This document shows positions 10,501 through 17,134 of a DNA stretch of 64,000 nucleotides, in pieces (the stretch's first letter is position 1; each line of letters opens with the position of its first letter). The position numbers and the translations under genes were made by a program. The notes beneath the pieces were generated by a model. The model was not told the DNA's origin. It ran no database searches and saw only the letters and a program-made list of their open reading frames with translations. Source of the DNA: Pseudomonas sp. SG20056 (GTDB lineage Bacteria > Pseudomonadota > Gammaproteobacteria > Pseudomonadales > Pseudomonadaceae); assembly GCF_031764535.1 (NCBI RefSeq), contig NZ_CP134499.1, positions 372,001 through 436,000 on the forward strand, given 5' to 3'.

Positions 10501-11714
10501 ATGTGGATAAAGACTGGCAGGAAAAGATATCTTCCAGTGGAGTCGTCTTTGATGAGGCAACTCTGAAGCATCTGGGTATGGCGCTAGCACCGCTTGCCAC
10601 TCGATACGCACCACAGGATCGAGGCGATGTGCCGGTCCAAGTGGAGGGTAAAACCTACAGTGCGACAGAAACGCTTAAGCTTTTGCAGAATTACCAGCTG
10701 CATCATGCGGATTTCTATTTGTCGCTGGTCAATGCGGAGTATCTGCTAACGGCTGATCGCGAAGGTTGGGAGCAGAAGGAGTTCTATGAGCGTAACCTTA
10801 ACTATCGGCAATGGAACGGGCTCGCTGATCTATCTGGTGCGCTGGAAGGCACTGGTGCCGCAGTTGGCAATGCAGTGCAGAATACTTATGAGCTAGGCCG
10901 TGATGTTGTAACCAGTCCAATATCGACCAGTGAGCGAATTGTCTTGGGACTACTGCAAAGCGCTGCCAATCCTCAAGAAGTATGGACGGCATTCAGCCAG
11001 GCAAAAGCCGATGCAGAGGCCCAGAGCTATCTATACCGTTTGCAGGGCAATCCCGAGGCAGCAGCACGGGTCGAGATGACATGGTCGACCGAGTTTGCTT
11101 TGAGTTTTGCCGCCACTAGTCGAGCAGGACAGATTGGTAAGGTCGATACAGGTCCCAAACCCGTAGAAACTACGAAGCCAGATACCTTTCCGAAACCGGA
11201 AAACTGGAAACCGTCGCCGCCTGAAAAAGTCAGCAGCATTGAAGAGCTTTTCGGGCAAACGCTTGAAAGTATCAAACTGTCACACCTTCCCAATTGGAAG
11301 ACCGGCTCGCTCAAAAACGACGGCGAGCTGGGTGAGCAACTGGCCTTGCAAACACTCAACGAGAAAACCGGCCTCAATTTCAAACCTCTTCAAAACGGTA
11401 GCAACCACGGTTGCGATGGCTGCGCGGTGGCGATCAATGGCGATACGATTACCGTAGTTGTGATGGATGCGAAGTCCTCGGTGAATGGGGTGGGTGGGGC
11501 AAAAGCTCCTCTGGGGGATCCGGGGACGCGATTGGAAGGGTGGCTGCGTAATAAATCAATTGCCGACTCTGATCCTGCTTTACGGGATGCTTTGCAAGCG
11601 GCGTTGGATTCAGGAAAAGCCAAGGTTCAAGGTGTAACAGTCAAAGTCGGTGTTCCCGCCCCCGGCAAAACAGGTGTAGCAGAATTTAAGGTGGAACCAT
11701 GGGTCAAGAAGTAA
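4578..11714 (+). CDS. cdiA: CdiA-type filamentous haemagglutinin exoprotein with C-terminal nuclease-like toxin
   Basis: 2378-residue TpsA protein. After a signal peptide (about 1-29) comes the TPS/haemagglutination domain, with the NPNL motif at 99-102 and NPHGI at 139-143, which is recognised by the partner transporter. A long FHA-type beta-helix with many 'LDNQGG' style repeats runs to about residue 1600. A hydrophobic Gly/Ala-rich DUF637-like segment (about 1640-1800) follows. The pretoxin boundary carries YNRQLHPDE (about 1933-1942) in place of the enterobacterial VENN motif. The last 130 residues look like a PD-(D/E)XK nuclease: E2250/E2253, D2280 (GCDG) and D2297-A-K2299. The gene is translated as one unit with an overlapping immunity gene. 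The exoprotein is inferred to be displayed on the surface and to deliver the toxin to neighbouring cells. The nuclease call is by motif only. Confidence 0.9.
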   Translation: MDVRTPFFQNIACVLIGVLFLNPIVSTAAELALDAQAGSNAAVTQAANGVSMVNIATPNGSGLSHNKFTDFNVNQQGLILNNSAQAVVQTQLGGYVMGNPNLTGGAANVILNEVNGGSPSQLRGYTEVAGKSAAVIVANPHGISCDGCGFINTPRVTLSTGKPVVEGGRLDRFDVEGGQISIEGDGLNARNVSQFDLITRSAQINAELHANQLNVITGRNDVDAANLSATAKADDGSAKPQLAIDSSALGGMYAGAIRLVGTEAGVGVKLAGDMAASAGDIQIDANGQLSMARTAASRDLQLKAENIELNADTFAGRNAVVDASGQTLVKESLAATQQLTVNGGELLNQGVVEAGVRADGSLNNTATLSLQTSTVKNHGSITSHGSLNSDVQTLDNRTGKLLSAGDATLNAQTLDNQGGRIVAQKNLDLSGNQLNNQGGEVLAQQAIKVTAANLDNQDGTVAGDALDLQLSANLNNQNGLVESASDLQLAVNTLSNNGGKLRALGGEGESRFVLGGLLNNDAGLVEVGSGAFALSSVGLSNLGGTVRHTGNQGFNLDLGDIGLAGGSFSTAGELTLQADAWSNSSQLQAERLTLAIGEFTQTASGKLLSRQSIVATGDNWINHGSIETDGELELDLAGSYSGNGSLLSQGDLIFTAASASMGAAAKVRSGGRADFSLGSSFENRGVISAAEALLLSASSLNNFGTLGAGAALLVQANSMRNEGGLLFSGSQMQLRGDSLVNQRGDLYSVGNFSFAALAPSDQAARFSNVSGTLESEADVSIQAKLIENIRESLDIVTRKVAVQFYDRDCTDCSGDKENVRYRLREIERTEGLNVSPQSSLLAGGNLLLSSDDLANHSSLISANGNVQIDTTRFDNKGAQTGEYLITRRATSEREKSTGFIVDAVNDFNAQNWPNASANVNAQLNHILSKYLPSHTGPSVTFTPDAVQAYAAIIQAGGDVQINAPEQLNSGVIRPSFSYVAGGSRDPGTSAPGTSIATVVTLNTQLPPDLAQQAVDPLALPGFNLPQGQNGLFQINTQVGHRYLIETNPVFASLKNFLNSDYMLGNLGYDPQTAQKRLGDGFYEQRLIREAVVARTGQRYLAGLDSDEAQFRYLMDNAIASKEALNLSLGVSLTAEQVAALTHDLVWMEEREVAGQKVLVPVLYLAQAEGRLAPNGALIQGRDVALISGGNLTNQGALRASNNLSVTASTISNSGLMQASERLSLLATDSIRNAQGGIIAGKDVTAIALTGDIVNERTVTRHESGKRGYQHQQDFVDSAARIEASGELSLSAGRDIQNIGSALKSGGDMQLDAGRDLVIASAQEHDLTTRKDRKGNSRREQITQYGSEVEAGGNIELSAERDLAVIASRVSAGEDLVAAAGGDVLIAAAANEDHDESHRKSGGKKVDKVESHVSQQAAELTAGGNLKVLAGNDLTAVASKLKAGDEAYLYAGNQLSLLAAQNSDYSLYDMSKKGGWGSKATQRDEVTTIRNVGTSITAGGDLTLVSEGDQLYQRARLESGNDLTLDSGGSITFEAVKDLDQESHEKSKNSWAWTSAEGKGTTDETLLQSQLIAKGELVIQAVDGLNIDIKQVNKQSIDQTINAMVAADPELAWLTEMEQRGDVDWRQVKEVHDSFKYSHSGLGGAAMIIIAIIVTYLTAGAASGAIGSMAGAGAGSGSAMAAAGSSAMVSAGTAVGTASAGWANVALTAVATSAASNAAISTINNRGNLGAVVKDVTSSDNLKGYATSAITAGVTAGVLDSAFGVTGDNVNKVTKGFDLSKPSELAKFGTYLGAQGAVHAVTQTAVQGGSLGDNLQSALTGQVQHLLQAGVFNAVGDFAGGRWVEGVDWADGSPEKIALHAVVGGLLSEATGGDFKTGALTAGANELLIEQLSGVIKGDKGLELVVSQIIGVAAATATGGDPAKAAELAKNATAYNRQLHPDEVKLIRKQADDLAKEAGISPAEAERRLAEAMAFYVDKDWQEKISSSGVVFDEATLKHLGMALAPLATRYAPQDRGDVPVQVEGKTYSATETLKLLQNYQLHHADFYLSLVNAEYLLTADREGWEQKEFYERNLNYRQWNGLADLSGALEGTGAAVGNAVQNTYELGRDVVTSPISTSERIVLGLLQSAANPQEVWTAFSQAKADAEAQSYLYRLQGNPEAAARVEMTWSTEFALSFAATSRAGQIGKVDTGPKPVETTKPDTFPKPENWKPSPPEKVSSIEELFGQTLESIKLSHLPNWKTGSLKNDGELGEQLALQTLNEKTGLNFKPLQNGSNHGCDGCAVAINGDTITVVVMDAKSSVNGVGGAKAPLGDPGTRLEGWLRNKSIADSDPALRDALQAALDSGKAKVQGVTVKVGVPAPGKTGVAEFKVEPWVKK

Positions 11715-12697
11715 TTCAGTGCGAGCGTTCGGGCGTAAACCCGAAATGGCCCTCCTACAAAAGTGTGCTGGGGCGTATAGCCAAGGGGCCACACGTCTCA
11801 GATGAATACGAATTGAATGGCATCCGTGAATATGTTGAGCGCGGAGATGCATTTGCGAAGCCATCAATGCCTGTGCCGAATAGTGACAACGTTACGCGTA
11901 GTAGCTCCGAATGGATGGCCGTCACACGAGCCCACAAAGTATTGGCAACCGCCCCCGATAATCCGCAATGGCTTCTGGAATTGGCCCATTGGCTGCGCTA
12001 CTACCAAGTAGGAATTTGGCAGTTGTTCTTCTGGGCGGGCCAGTTCGACATTATTGCCAAAGCGGCAGGCAATGATCGACGCCGCCAAAACTACAGCATC
12101 CAAACCGCCACCAATATGATGGCGGCCATGGCGATCTTGGGCTGGAAGGATGCCGTCATCCACCAAGGCTATCTCACCCATGCGGCGCTCAACCGTGGGC
12201 ATCAGTTGGTGCTTGAGTACGAAGATCAGCACCGCCGCGCCCAAGCCTTTATGCTGCGCGTGTTTGCCGACTGGGTGGGCGATGTCTCGCATCAATGGAC
12301 GGCCTACGCCTACGATGAACCCATCTACGAAGCCTTGCTGGCCAACTGGCGCACCCCCAACCCCAACGACCTGATGCCCTGCCTGCTGGCCGCGTGTGAC
12401 CGCCACACGTGGCAAACCGGCAAAGAGAGCCAGAAAAACTCCTATGACTTCAACCAGGACTGGCACTTGGAGCGCGTGCCGGTGGAAATCCTCTACATCC
12501 TGCGGCTGCGACAGTGGGAGGGTTTAGCCAATCCGCAGAAGATCGATCACCCGCTGATGGCTGCGCCGTTTGACCAATTGCCGTCCGAGCAGCCAATGCC
12601 TGAGTTAGATGCGTTGATGCAAGGTGTGCTTAAGCGCGCACGGGAAGACTGGCCGCAATATGACCAAGTGCTGTCGCTGGCAGCATTGAAGAGCTGA
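11699..12697 (+). CDS. cdiI: Putative CdiI immunity protein (unrecognised family, alpha-helical)
   Basis: 332 residues, starting inside the last 16 bases of the exoprotein gene, exactly where an immunity gene belongs. The sequence is rich in Trp, Tyr, Leu and Ala (for example WLLELAHWLRYYQVGIWQLFFWAGQ). It has no signal peptide and appears all-helical, consistent with a soluble cytoplasmic protein that binds the toxin domain. It vaguely resembles helical Imm49-like proteins, but I cannot confirm the family. Its length is above the 100-200 residues usual for CdiI, which is odd. The role as immunity protein is inferred from position, overlap and the toxin fold upstream. No further orphan toxin/immunity modules follow before the transposase region. 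Confidence 0.72.
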   Translation: MGQEVIQCERSGVNPKWPSYKSVLGRIAKGPHVSDEYELNGIREYVERGDAFAKPSMPVPNSDNVTRSSSEWMAVTRAHKVLATAPDNPQWLLELAHWLRYYQVGIWQLFFWAGQFDIIAKAAGNDRRRQNYSIQTATNMMAAMAILGWKDAVIHQGYLTHAALNRGHQLVLEYEDQHRRAQAFMLRVFADWVGDVSHQWTAYAYDEPIYEALLANWRTPNPNDLMPCLLAACDRHTWQTGKESQKNSYDFNQDWHLERVPVEILYILRLRQWEGLANPQKIDHPLMAAPFDQLPSEQPMPELDALMQGVLKRAREDWPQYDQVLSLAALKS

Positions 12698-12987
12698 AGA
12701 AAAAGGGCGGTTGTAGGAACTGAGCACAACACGGTTACAAGTGCGGAGCTAATGGGGCGGAGTGAATAAACCTTGATCAGCTAATTGGGTTGTTGAATAA
12801 GAGAAAAGGAGAAAGATTTATTTTCCACCTGAAGTCGACTGCAATGCAGTTGGGGTGCTCAATAAGATATTTAAACTCTGGTCAGTCGGTGGTTAAAAAT
12901 AAATTATTCCGACCCCTTTAACTTTAGCCCTATTGTTAATCGCTATTTTTTGTTGGCTTCTTAAGTCAAGGATCGTGTTGAGTGTTT
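12698..12987. other. Intergenic region downstream of the immunity gene
   Basis: No gene is seen. The region is AT-rich compared with its surroundings and holds a short element bounded by two copies, in opposite orientation, of the sequence found at the end of the nearby transposase element (12804-12825 and about 12899-12920). The latter part (12921-12987) should contain the promoter of the small lipoprotein gene. Confidence 0.45.
12804..12921. repeat. MITE-like segment with ends related to the Y1-transposase element
   Basis: The left end AAAAGGAGAAAGATTTATTT (from 12804) matches 20 of 22 bases with the sequence at 13350-13371 in front of the transposase. The right end (12899-12920), read on the other strand, is AAAGGGGTCGGAATAATTTA and is similar. 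The 118-bp segment has no coding capacity and looks like a non-autonomous relative or a remnant. The assignment is by eye and tentative. Confidence 0.4.
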
Positions 12988-13386
12988 ATGAAAAAATTAG
13001 CTGCTTTGGTTTTGGCTTTTGGTCTGCAAGGGTGTGTCAAAGACATACCGCCGATGACTGATACGTCTAATGCGGCCAAGATTGTTTATACGAAAATATC
13101 TTTTGCTCCAGGTGAAAGACAATCGTTGTGGGTTTTTGATAACGCTCGATTTGAAAAAAGCGCAGGCATGGGGCGGCTAATAGAACATGGGAATTTTGCG
13201 AGGCAGTCGGCGTCGGTATATGTTCCGGCAGGCGCACGAAAGTATTTTAAAGCCACTTATCTTCTTGCGCTGTCGGCGGCATACGGCGGCTATCCTTCAG
13301 TTTCTCAATGCTCTGCAGGCATCAGTTTTATCCCTGAGGTTAATAGAAAAAAAGGGGACAGATTTATTTTCTCTGATCGTAGCTAG
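12988..13386 (+). CDS. Small hypothetical lipoprotein, 3' end apparently replaced by a mobile element
   Basis: 132 residues starting at ATG 12988; an upstream GTG would add two residues. A lipoprotein signal peptide with lipobox LQGC is clear (MKKLAALVLAFGLQGC), so it should be lipidated and membrane-anchored. The rest (YTKISFAPGERQSLWVFDNARFE...) is not recognised. The last residues KKGDRFIFSDRS are encoded by the element sequence AAAAGGGGACAGATTTATTT at 13350. The natural C-terminus was therefore probably lost or altered when the element inserted. Codon use is more AT-rich than in the backbone genes. It may not be functional. Confidence 0.55.
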   Translation: MKKLAALVLAFGLQGCVKDIPPMTDTSNAAKIVYTKISFAPGERQSLWVFDNARFEKSAGMGRLIEHGNFARQSASVYVPAGARKYFKATYLLALSAAYGGYPSVSQCSAGISFIPEVNRKKGDRFIFSDRS

Positions 13387-13416
13387 TCTAAAAGCTCCAC
13401 GGATGGAGGGTTACTT

Positions 13417-14150
13417 ATGCCTAGGATGGGCCGAGTCGTTTTACCGAACTACCCGCATCATGTTGTGCAGCGTGGTCATAACCGGCAGGTGGTATTTGCC
13501 GTTGCCGAAAATTATCAGCGCTATCTCGCCGACCTTCGCGAACTCAAAGATGTATTTGGCGTAAAGGTTTACGCCTACTGCTTGATGACCAATCATGTTC
13601 ATCTGTTGCTGGCACCTGGTGAATCGGTCGCTGGGCTGGGGCAGTTGATGAAGGCGCTGGCGGCGCGTGCGACGCGATATCGCAATCGACTGGAGGGGCG
13701 CTCCGGCACCCTGTGGGAAAGTCGTTACAAGTCCAGCGTGGTGCAGTCGGATGCCTACCTGCTGGCCTGTTGCCGTTACATCGAGTTGAACCCGGTACGT
13801 GCGCGTATGGTGGTCGATGCGGCGGATTATCCTTGGTCAAGCTATCGAGTTCGGTTAGGTGATGTGCCAGATAGTCATTGGTTGGATGCTGATCCTTGCT
13901 TTGTTGCTTTGTTGCTTTGTTGCTTTGTTGCTTTGTTGCTTTAGGTGATACCGCCATTGAGCGGCGTCATCGGTATGAGGCGTTTATACGCCAAGCGATT
14001 CCCGCTAATGAGCTCATATTGATCCGCGCTGCTTTACAGCGTGGCCAGTTGACTGGGACGAGCCGTTTCGTGGACGAAGTAGAGCGAATTGTTGGCTTAC
14101 GGATAGAAGAGCGAGGGCGGGGGCGACCAAGGAGCCATCCGGTACAATGA
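13417..14150 (+). pseudogene. REP-associated / IS200-like Y1 transposase, frameshifted at an 8-bp tandem repeat
   Basis: The first frame (13417-13944, 175 residues) has the hallmarks of the Y1 transposase family. The start is MPRMGRVVLPNYPHHVVQRG, then the metal-binding HVH (CLMTNHVHLLL), then LWESRYKSSVV and CCRYIELNPVRARMV. A good ribosome-binding site (GGAGGG) precedes the ATG. The normal C-terminal part (GDTAIERRHRYEAFIRQAIP... to RGRPRSHPVQ) is present but lies in another frame (to 14150). Between them are five full copies plus a partial copy of TGCTTTGT, which end the first frame with FVALLL and a stop. One or four full copies would restore the full frame. Either a broken gene or a switchable one; the catalytic N-terminal domain is intact. 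Confidence 0.85.
13897..13942 (+). repeat. Octanucleotide tandem repeat (TGCTTTGT) x5 plus partial
   Basis: Perfect direct repeats of TGCTTTGT at 13897, 13905, 13913, 13921 and 13929, then TGCTTT at 13937. The array lies inside the transposase gene. An 8-bp unit changes the reading frame with each gain or loss, so the copy number (modulo 3) decides whether the C-terminal 70 residues are translated. Confidence 0.95.
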
Positions 14151-14210
14151 AACAGTCCCTTTTCAGGCCAACTTTTAAGTCTGAATTTTAAATATAACTC
14201 GAGGTTGTTT

Positions 14211-14894
14211 ATGTTAGTGCGTTTTCTACTGGTCGCTGTGCTGGTTTCGTTAGTCGGTTGCTCTACGGTTAAACCAAAAGAGTTGGCTGGCGCTGATGCG
14301 GGTCAGCTTCAGGGCAAGACATTGGGCTATTCGCGCTATAGCGAGTTGCCAGATTTTATTGCACAAACACCGGTTAATGTGCAGTTTGGTTTGTTGGGTG
14401 TGGCGACAGCGATATCCAATGGCAACAGCATGATTCGTGATAACAAGATTGAAGATCCTGCGTTGAATATGGCCAAGCAGCTAGCGGATGAACTGGCTGC
14501 TGCACAAAAAATGACGGTGGCTCATGCCGCTGCTGCAGTTGAGTCTGCTGACCTAGATAAGGTCATCGCAGCATATCCGCAGGCTGACTATATTCTGGAT
14601 ATGCGTACCAGTGGGTGGAGCAGCATTTACTACGTATCCGATTTTAATAACTACAAAGTGGCTTACAGCGTGCACGCGCGGTTGATAGATCGCAAGGCGA
14701 AAACGGTGCTGGCTGAGAAGGCCTGTTCGTATACACCGATCTATGAAGACACCAACAAAGCGCCGTCTTATCGTGAGCTTAAGCAAGGTACTGGGCTTCG
14801 CTCTCAGCTGTCTCAGTCGGTTGATTACTGCTTGGCTGATGTCCGTAAAATTATGGGTTTGGATTTGCCAGCAGCACTCGCTAAAACTCCGTAG
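14211..14894 (+). CDS. Hypothetical lipoprotein
   Basis: 227 residues starting at ATG 14211, with GAGG six bases upstream; a TTG six bases earlier is less likely. Lipoprotein signal peptide with lipobox LVGC (MLVRFLLVAVLVSLVGCSTV). The mature part contains ADYILDMRTSGWSSIYYVSDFNNYKVAYSVHARLIDRKAKTVLAEKACSY in short segments, suggesting a beta-rich periplasmic domain. I do not recognise the family. A second lipoprotein gene of similar style follows 91 bases downstream on the same strand; the two may work together in the envelope. Confidence 0.75.
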   Translation: MLVRFLLVAVLVSLVGCSTVKPKELAGADAGQLQGKTLGYSRYSELPDFIAQTPVNVQFGLLGVATAISNGNSMIRDNKIEDPALNMAKQLADELAAAQKMTVAHAAAAVESADLDKVIAAYPQADYILDMRTSGWSSIYYVSDFNNYKVAYSVHARLIDRKAKTVLAEKACSYTPIYEDTNKAPSYRELKQGTGLRSQLSQSVDYCLADVRKIMGLDLPAALAKTP

Positions 14895-14985
14895 TAAGTA
14901 AGCTAATTATTAGTTCAGTGTGCGTGGCAGGCCATTTAATAATGGCTCGTTGCGGCCTGTGTTTTTCATTGGTTTGAGGTCTTAT

Positions 14986-15657
14986 ATGCTTTCTCGTTTT
15001 TTGTTTATTTCTCTGGCCGCTGCATGCCTTGCGGGTTGTGCTTTCGGTAGTAAAGTCGATTATTCCCAGATATATCCGCAAGTAGGCGCTAAGCCGGCCA
15101 AGATTATTGAGGTGGCAGTAGTAGATGAGCGGGCTTACGTCTTGAATGGCAGCAAGACCGCCAACTATGTAGGGCTGATTCGCGGCAGCTATTACATTCC
15201 CTATGACGTTAAGACCCGTAGCGGTGAGTCCCTAGCGCAGGATCTGCAGCAATCCATCATCGGTGGGATCAAGCAGGCTGGTGGCACAGCTGAGGCTGTG
15301 GCCTCACCAAGTGCACAGGCTTCCAGTACTGGCCGACAGCTGCTGACTGTGCGAATCAAAGAGTGGAAGAGCGAAGCTTTTATGGGAACGGTGCTGACCT
15401 ACGTTCTGGCAGTCGATGTGTACGATGAGGCTGGCCAGCGTCTGGCGTCGTCGCCTGTTTCAGGCTCAGAGGGTGTCGGCGACTATACGGTGACGGGAAA
15501 GTCCATCTTGACGCGCCTGCTGGCCGCCGAGAGTGTGGCCTCAGCGCTGTCCGGTTCGGTTGCGGCTGTTGACGTGCCTGCGGCTGAGCTACCTGCTGCT
15601 CAGCGTGCGCCGCTACCGTTGTTCGCTCCACGTGGCGTGGGTGACGGTGTTTTCTGA
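14986..15657 (+). CDS. Hypothetical lipoprotein
   Basis: 223 residues from ATG 14986, chosen because GAGG lies six bases upstream and the signal peptide starts there (MLSRFLFISLAAACLAGCAFG, lipobox LAGC). An upstream GTG at 14920 would put 22 residues ahead of the signal peptide. The mature region (AKIIEVAVVDERAYVLNGSKTANYVGLIRG and RQLLTVRIKEWKSEAF) resembles periplasmic lipoproteins that assess or assemble envelope parts, but no family can be named. The C-terminus is Ala/Pro-rich and probably flexible. It is likely co-transcribed with the lipoprotein gene upstream. Confidence 0.75.
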   Translation: MLSRFLFISLAAACLAGCAFGSKVDYSQIYPQVGAKPAKIIEVAVVDERAYVLNGSKTANYVGLIRGSYYIPYDVKTRSGESLAQDLQQSIIGGIKQAGGTAEAVASPSAQASSTGRQLLTVRIKEWKSEAFMGTVLTYVLAVDVYDEAGQRLASSPVSGSEGVGDYTVTGKSILTRLLAAESVASALSGSVAAVDVPAAELPAAQRAPLPLFAPRGVGDGVF

Positions 15658-15672
15658 CCGGTGTGAAAACAA

Positions 15673-15700
15673 GCAGTCGTGCCCACGCGTTCACGACTGC
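15673..15700. terminator. Hairpin between convergent genes
   Basis: Perfect 9-bp stem GCAGTCGTG / CACGACTGC with a 10-base loop, placed between the forward lipoprotein gene and the reverse lyase pseudogene. A-rich on the left and T-containing on the right, so it could serve either strand. The T tract is weak. Confidence 0.55.
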
Positions 15701-15707
15701 GTTCTAG

Positions 15708-16387
15708 TTATCGATGTTCAATTTTCAATTGCTTGAACGTCGCGCCGCCTGCTTCGGTTTCGTAGCCGCTGTTTTCCAGGGTGTAGATGCCGGCTTTGAA
15801 ATACAGCTGGTGGCTTTTCCATGCCGTGTTGAGCTTTCCCTGCCAGCGTTTGATCGCTCCGCCGGGCTCTATCAAGCCGATGGTCAGGGTGCCGTTTTTG
15901 GCCAGGTGCACTTCGTAGCTGAAGTCCTGGTTCAGCCTGACCTTGCTGGAAAGTGCGATCTTTTGTGAGTCGCTATCGGTGGGTTTGCCGCGAAAGGCGA
16001 TCACCACATTGCCGTAGCCTGTTTGCGGCACATATTGGTAGCCCAGCATCAGGGGGGCGCAGAGCTCTGTTTGGTGTGTATCTGGGAGAAGGCGACCAGG
16101 CCGGTTGAGGGCACCTGGGTAATCCTGGCTGTGGCGCTGAGAATGTTGGTGGCGGTGGTGTAGGTCCAGTTACGCAACGTGCCATTGGCGAAGGTTTCGC
16201 GCATTTCGCTACGCGGGAACTCAGAGTTGGGCGTGGTCGTGCCGTTGACCGGCGCCCAGAAGCTGATCGTGCCGTCTTTCGATTGGAAGTAGTGATCCTG
16301 ATAACCGCCAGCCAGCGCGGGTGTCTCAATAGTGGTCGCAGGCACGCCGACAGGGATGGTCAGGTTCCAGGTGGTGAGGTCGATCAT
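15708..16387 (-). pseudogene. PL7-family alginate (polysaccharide) lyase, frameshifted in a C tract
   Basis: Read on the reverse strand, the N-terminal part starts MIDLTTWNLTIPVGVPATT with the PL7 motif RSEMRE (catalytic Arg region) and the QIH motif (SQIHTKQSSAPP, then stop). The C-terminal half continues in another frame as LMLGYQYVPQTGYGN through to YFKAGIYTLENSG, the usual YFKAGxY motif. The break is at 16052-16057, where six G on the forward strand (C on the coding strand) replace the seven needed to keep frame. With one more C the protein is about 226 residues, normal for this family. The enzyme would cut alginate by beta-elimination. No signal peptide is seen. ATG at 16387 has a GGAG ribosome-binding site. 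The break could be a real mutation, slippage-based switching or an assembly error. Confidence 0.85.
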
Positions 16388-17134
16388 GGTGGCTACTCCG
16401 ATGGCAGAACGGCAGTCGGGGCACCTGGCATTTCCAATTACATACAGCTCCATTAGCGACGTTTGTCGCGATACCTGTCGGGTGCTTGGGCCGAGAGTAT
16501 CGAGGTGTTGATCGCTCGGTAATTACCGCTCGCCATTGTTTTGTCGCCGTATTTTTGGCGGATTTTTGAGGGGCTCGTTGCGAAATCTATCTACCAGCTG
16601 TTGCGTAACGGTTTTCCCGTTTCACGCTGTGATGGGCTGTGCGATGCACTGGGTTTGTATCGGTGAGGGCATATTGCAAGGATGTGCGCGAGGTCTCGAA
16701 CTGATAGCCGTTACACGTCTTTTGTCAGCCAAACGTTCCCATGCGAAACCCAATAGGCATCGGTATGCATCGTCGGGCTTCCTTCGCTTTTCTCCTCCGC
16801 TGAGGCTTTCTGCCGCGCAATACGCGATTGCTACAAAGCCAAACAAATCTGCCACTTTCTTCTTTTGCAATTCACTGCGGTGCATTTACTAAACGTTGCG
16901 GCACGTTTTTTTTACAAATATTTCAACCTAACTATTAGCGCAAATAGTTTTAGTTATACCTCGTCTTATTTCTTGCTAGTTAACTTCTGTTGTCTACTCT
17001 CCCGGTGCCTGTGTTGTGTTTGGAGATACGAGCGCTGCATAAGTTTTCATGTGTGCCTGCGTGCGTAGTTGGATGCATGGGTGTGGTGGTTTTTCTGGGG
17101 TGACATTGGGCTATTACCATCGAGGGATAAGGTG
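16388..17134. other. Long intergenic region between the lyase and lasA
   Basis: About 750 bases without a gene I can support. 16880-17060 is clearly AT-rich, with a T8 run near 16905, and should contain the lasA promoter. The stretch 16620-16890 has short open frames on both strands; their translations (for example GGEKRRKPDDAYRCLLGFAWERLADKRR on the reverse strand) remind me of spurious peptides annotated repeatedly in Pseudomonas genomes. It may therefore be a dispersed intergenic repeat or RNA element. I saw no clear LasR-type dyad. Confidence 0.4.

Larger units (their letters stand above)
13350..14163 (+). mobile_element. Y1 (IS200-like) transposase element with imperfect inverted ends
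   Basis: The transposase gene is bracketed by AAAAGGGGACAGATTTATTT at the left (13350) and, read on the other strand, AAAAGGGACTGTTTCATT at the right (14146-14163). The right end overlaps the last codons of the restored transposase frame. I know the left-end sequence as a frequent neighbour of Y1 transposase genes in gamma-proteobacteria. The boundaries are my estimate; no target-site duplication was identified. Confidence 0.55.

Noticed and set aside
13897-13942. Tandem repeats considered as a CRISPR array
   Set aside because: Repeats are contiguous 8-mers without spacers, inside a transposase gene; no cas genes nearby.
16536-16892. Forward and reverse short open frames in the gap before lasA
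   Set aside because: No ribosome-binding site, no signal or domain, and both strands are equally open; treated as non-coding or repeat.
17069-17134. Longer N-terminus for lasA
   Set aside because: The extra 22 residues precede a proper signal peptide; ATG 17135 has a good ribosome-binding site and gives the family length of 418 residues.
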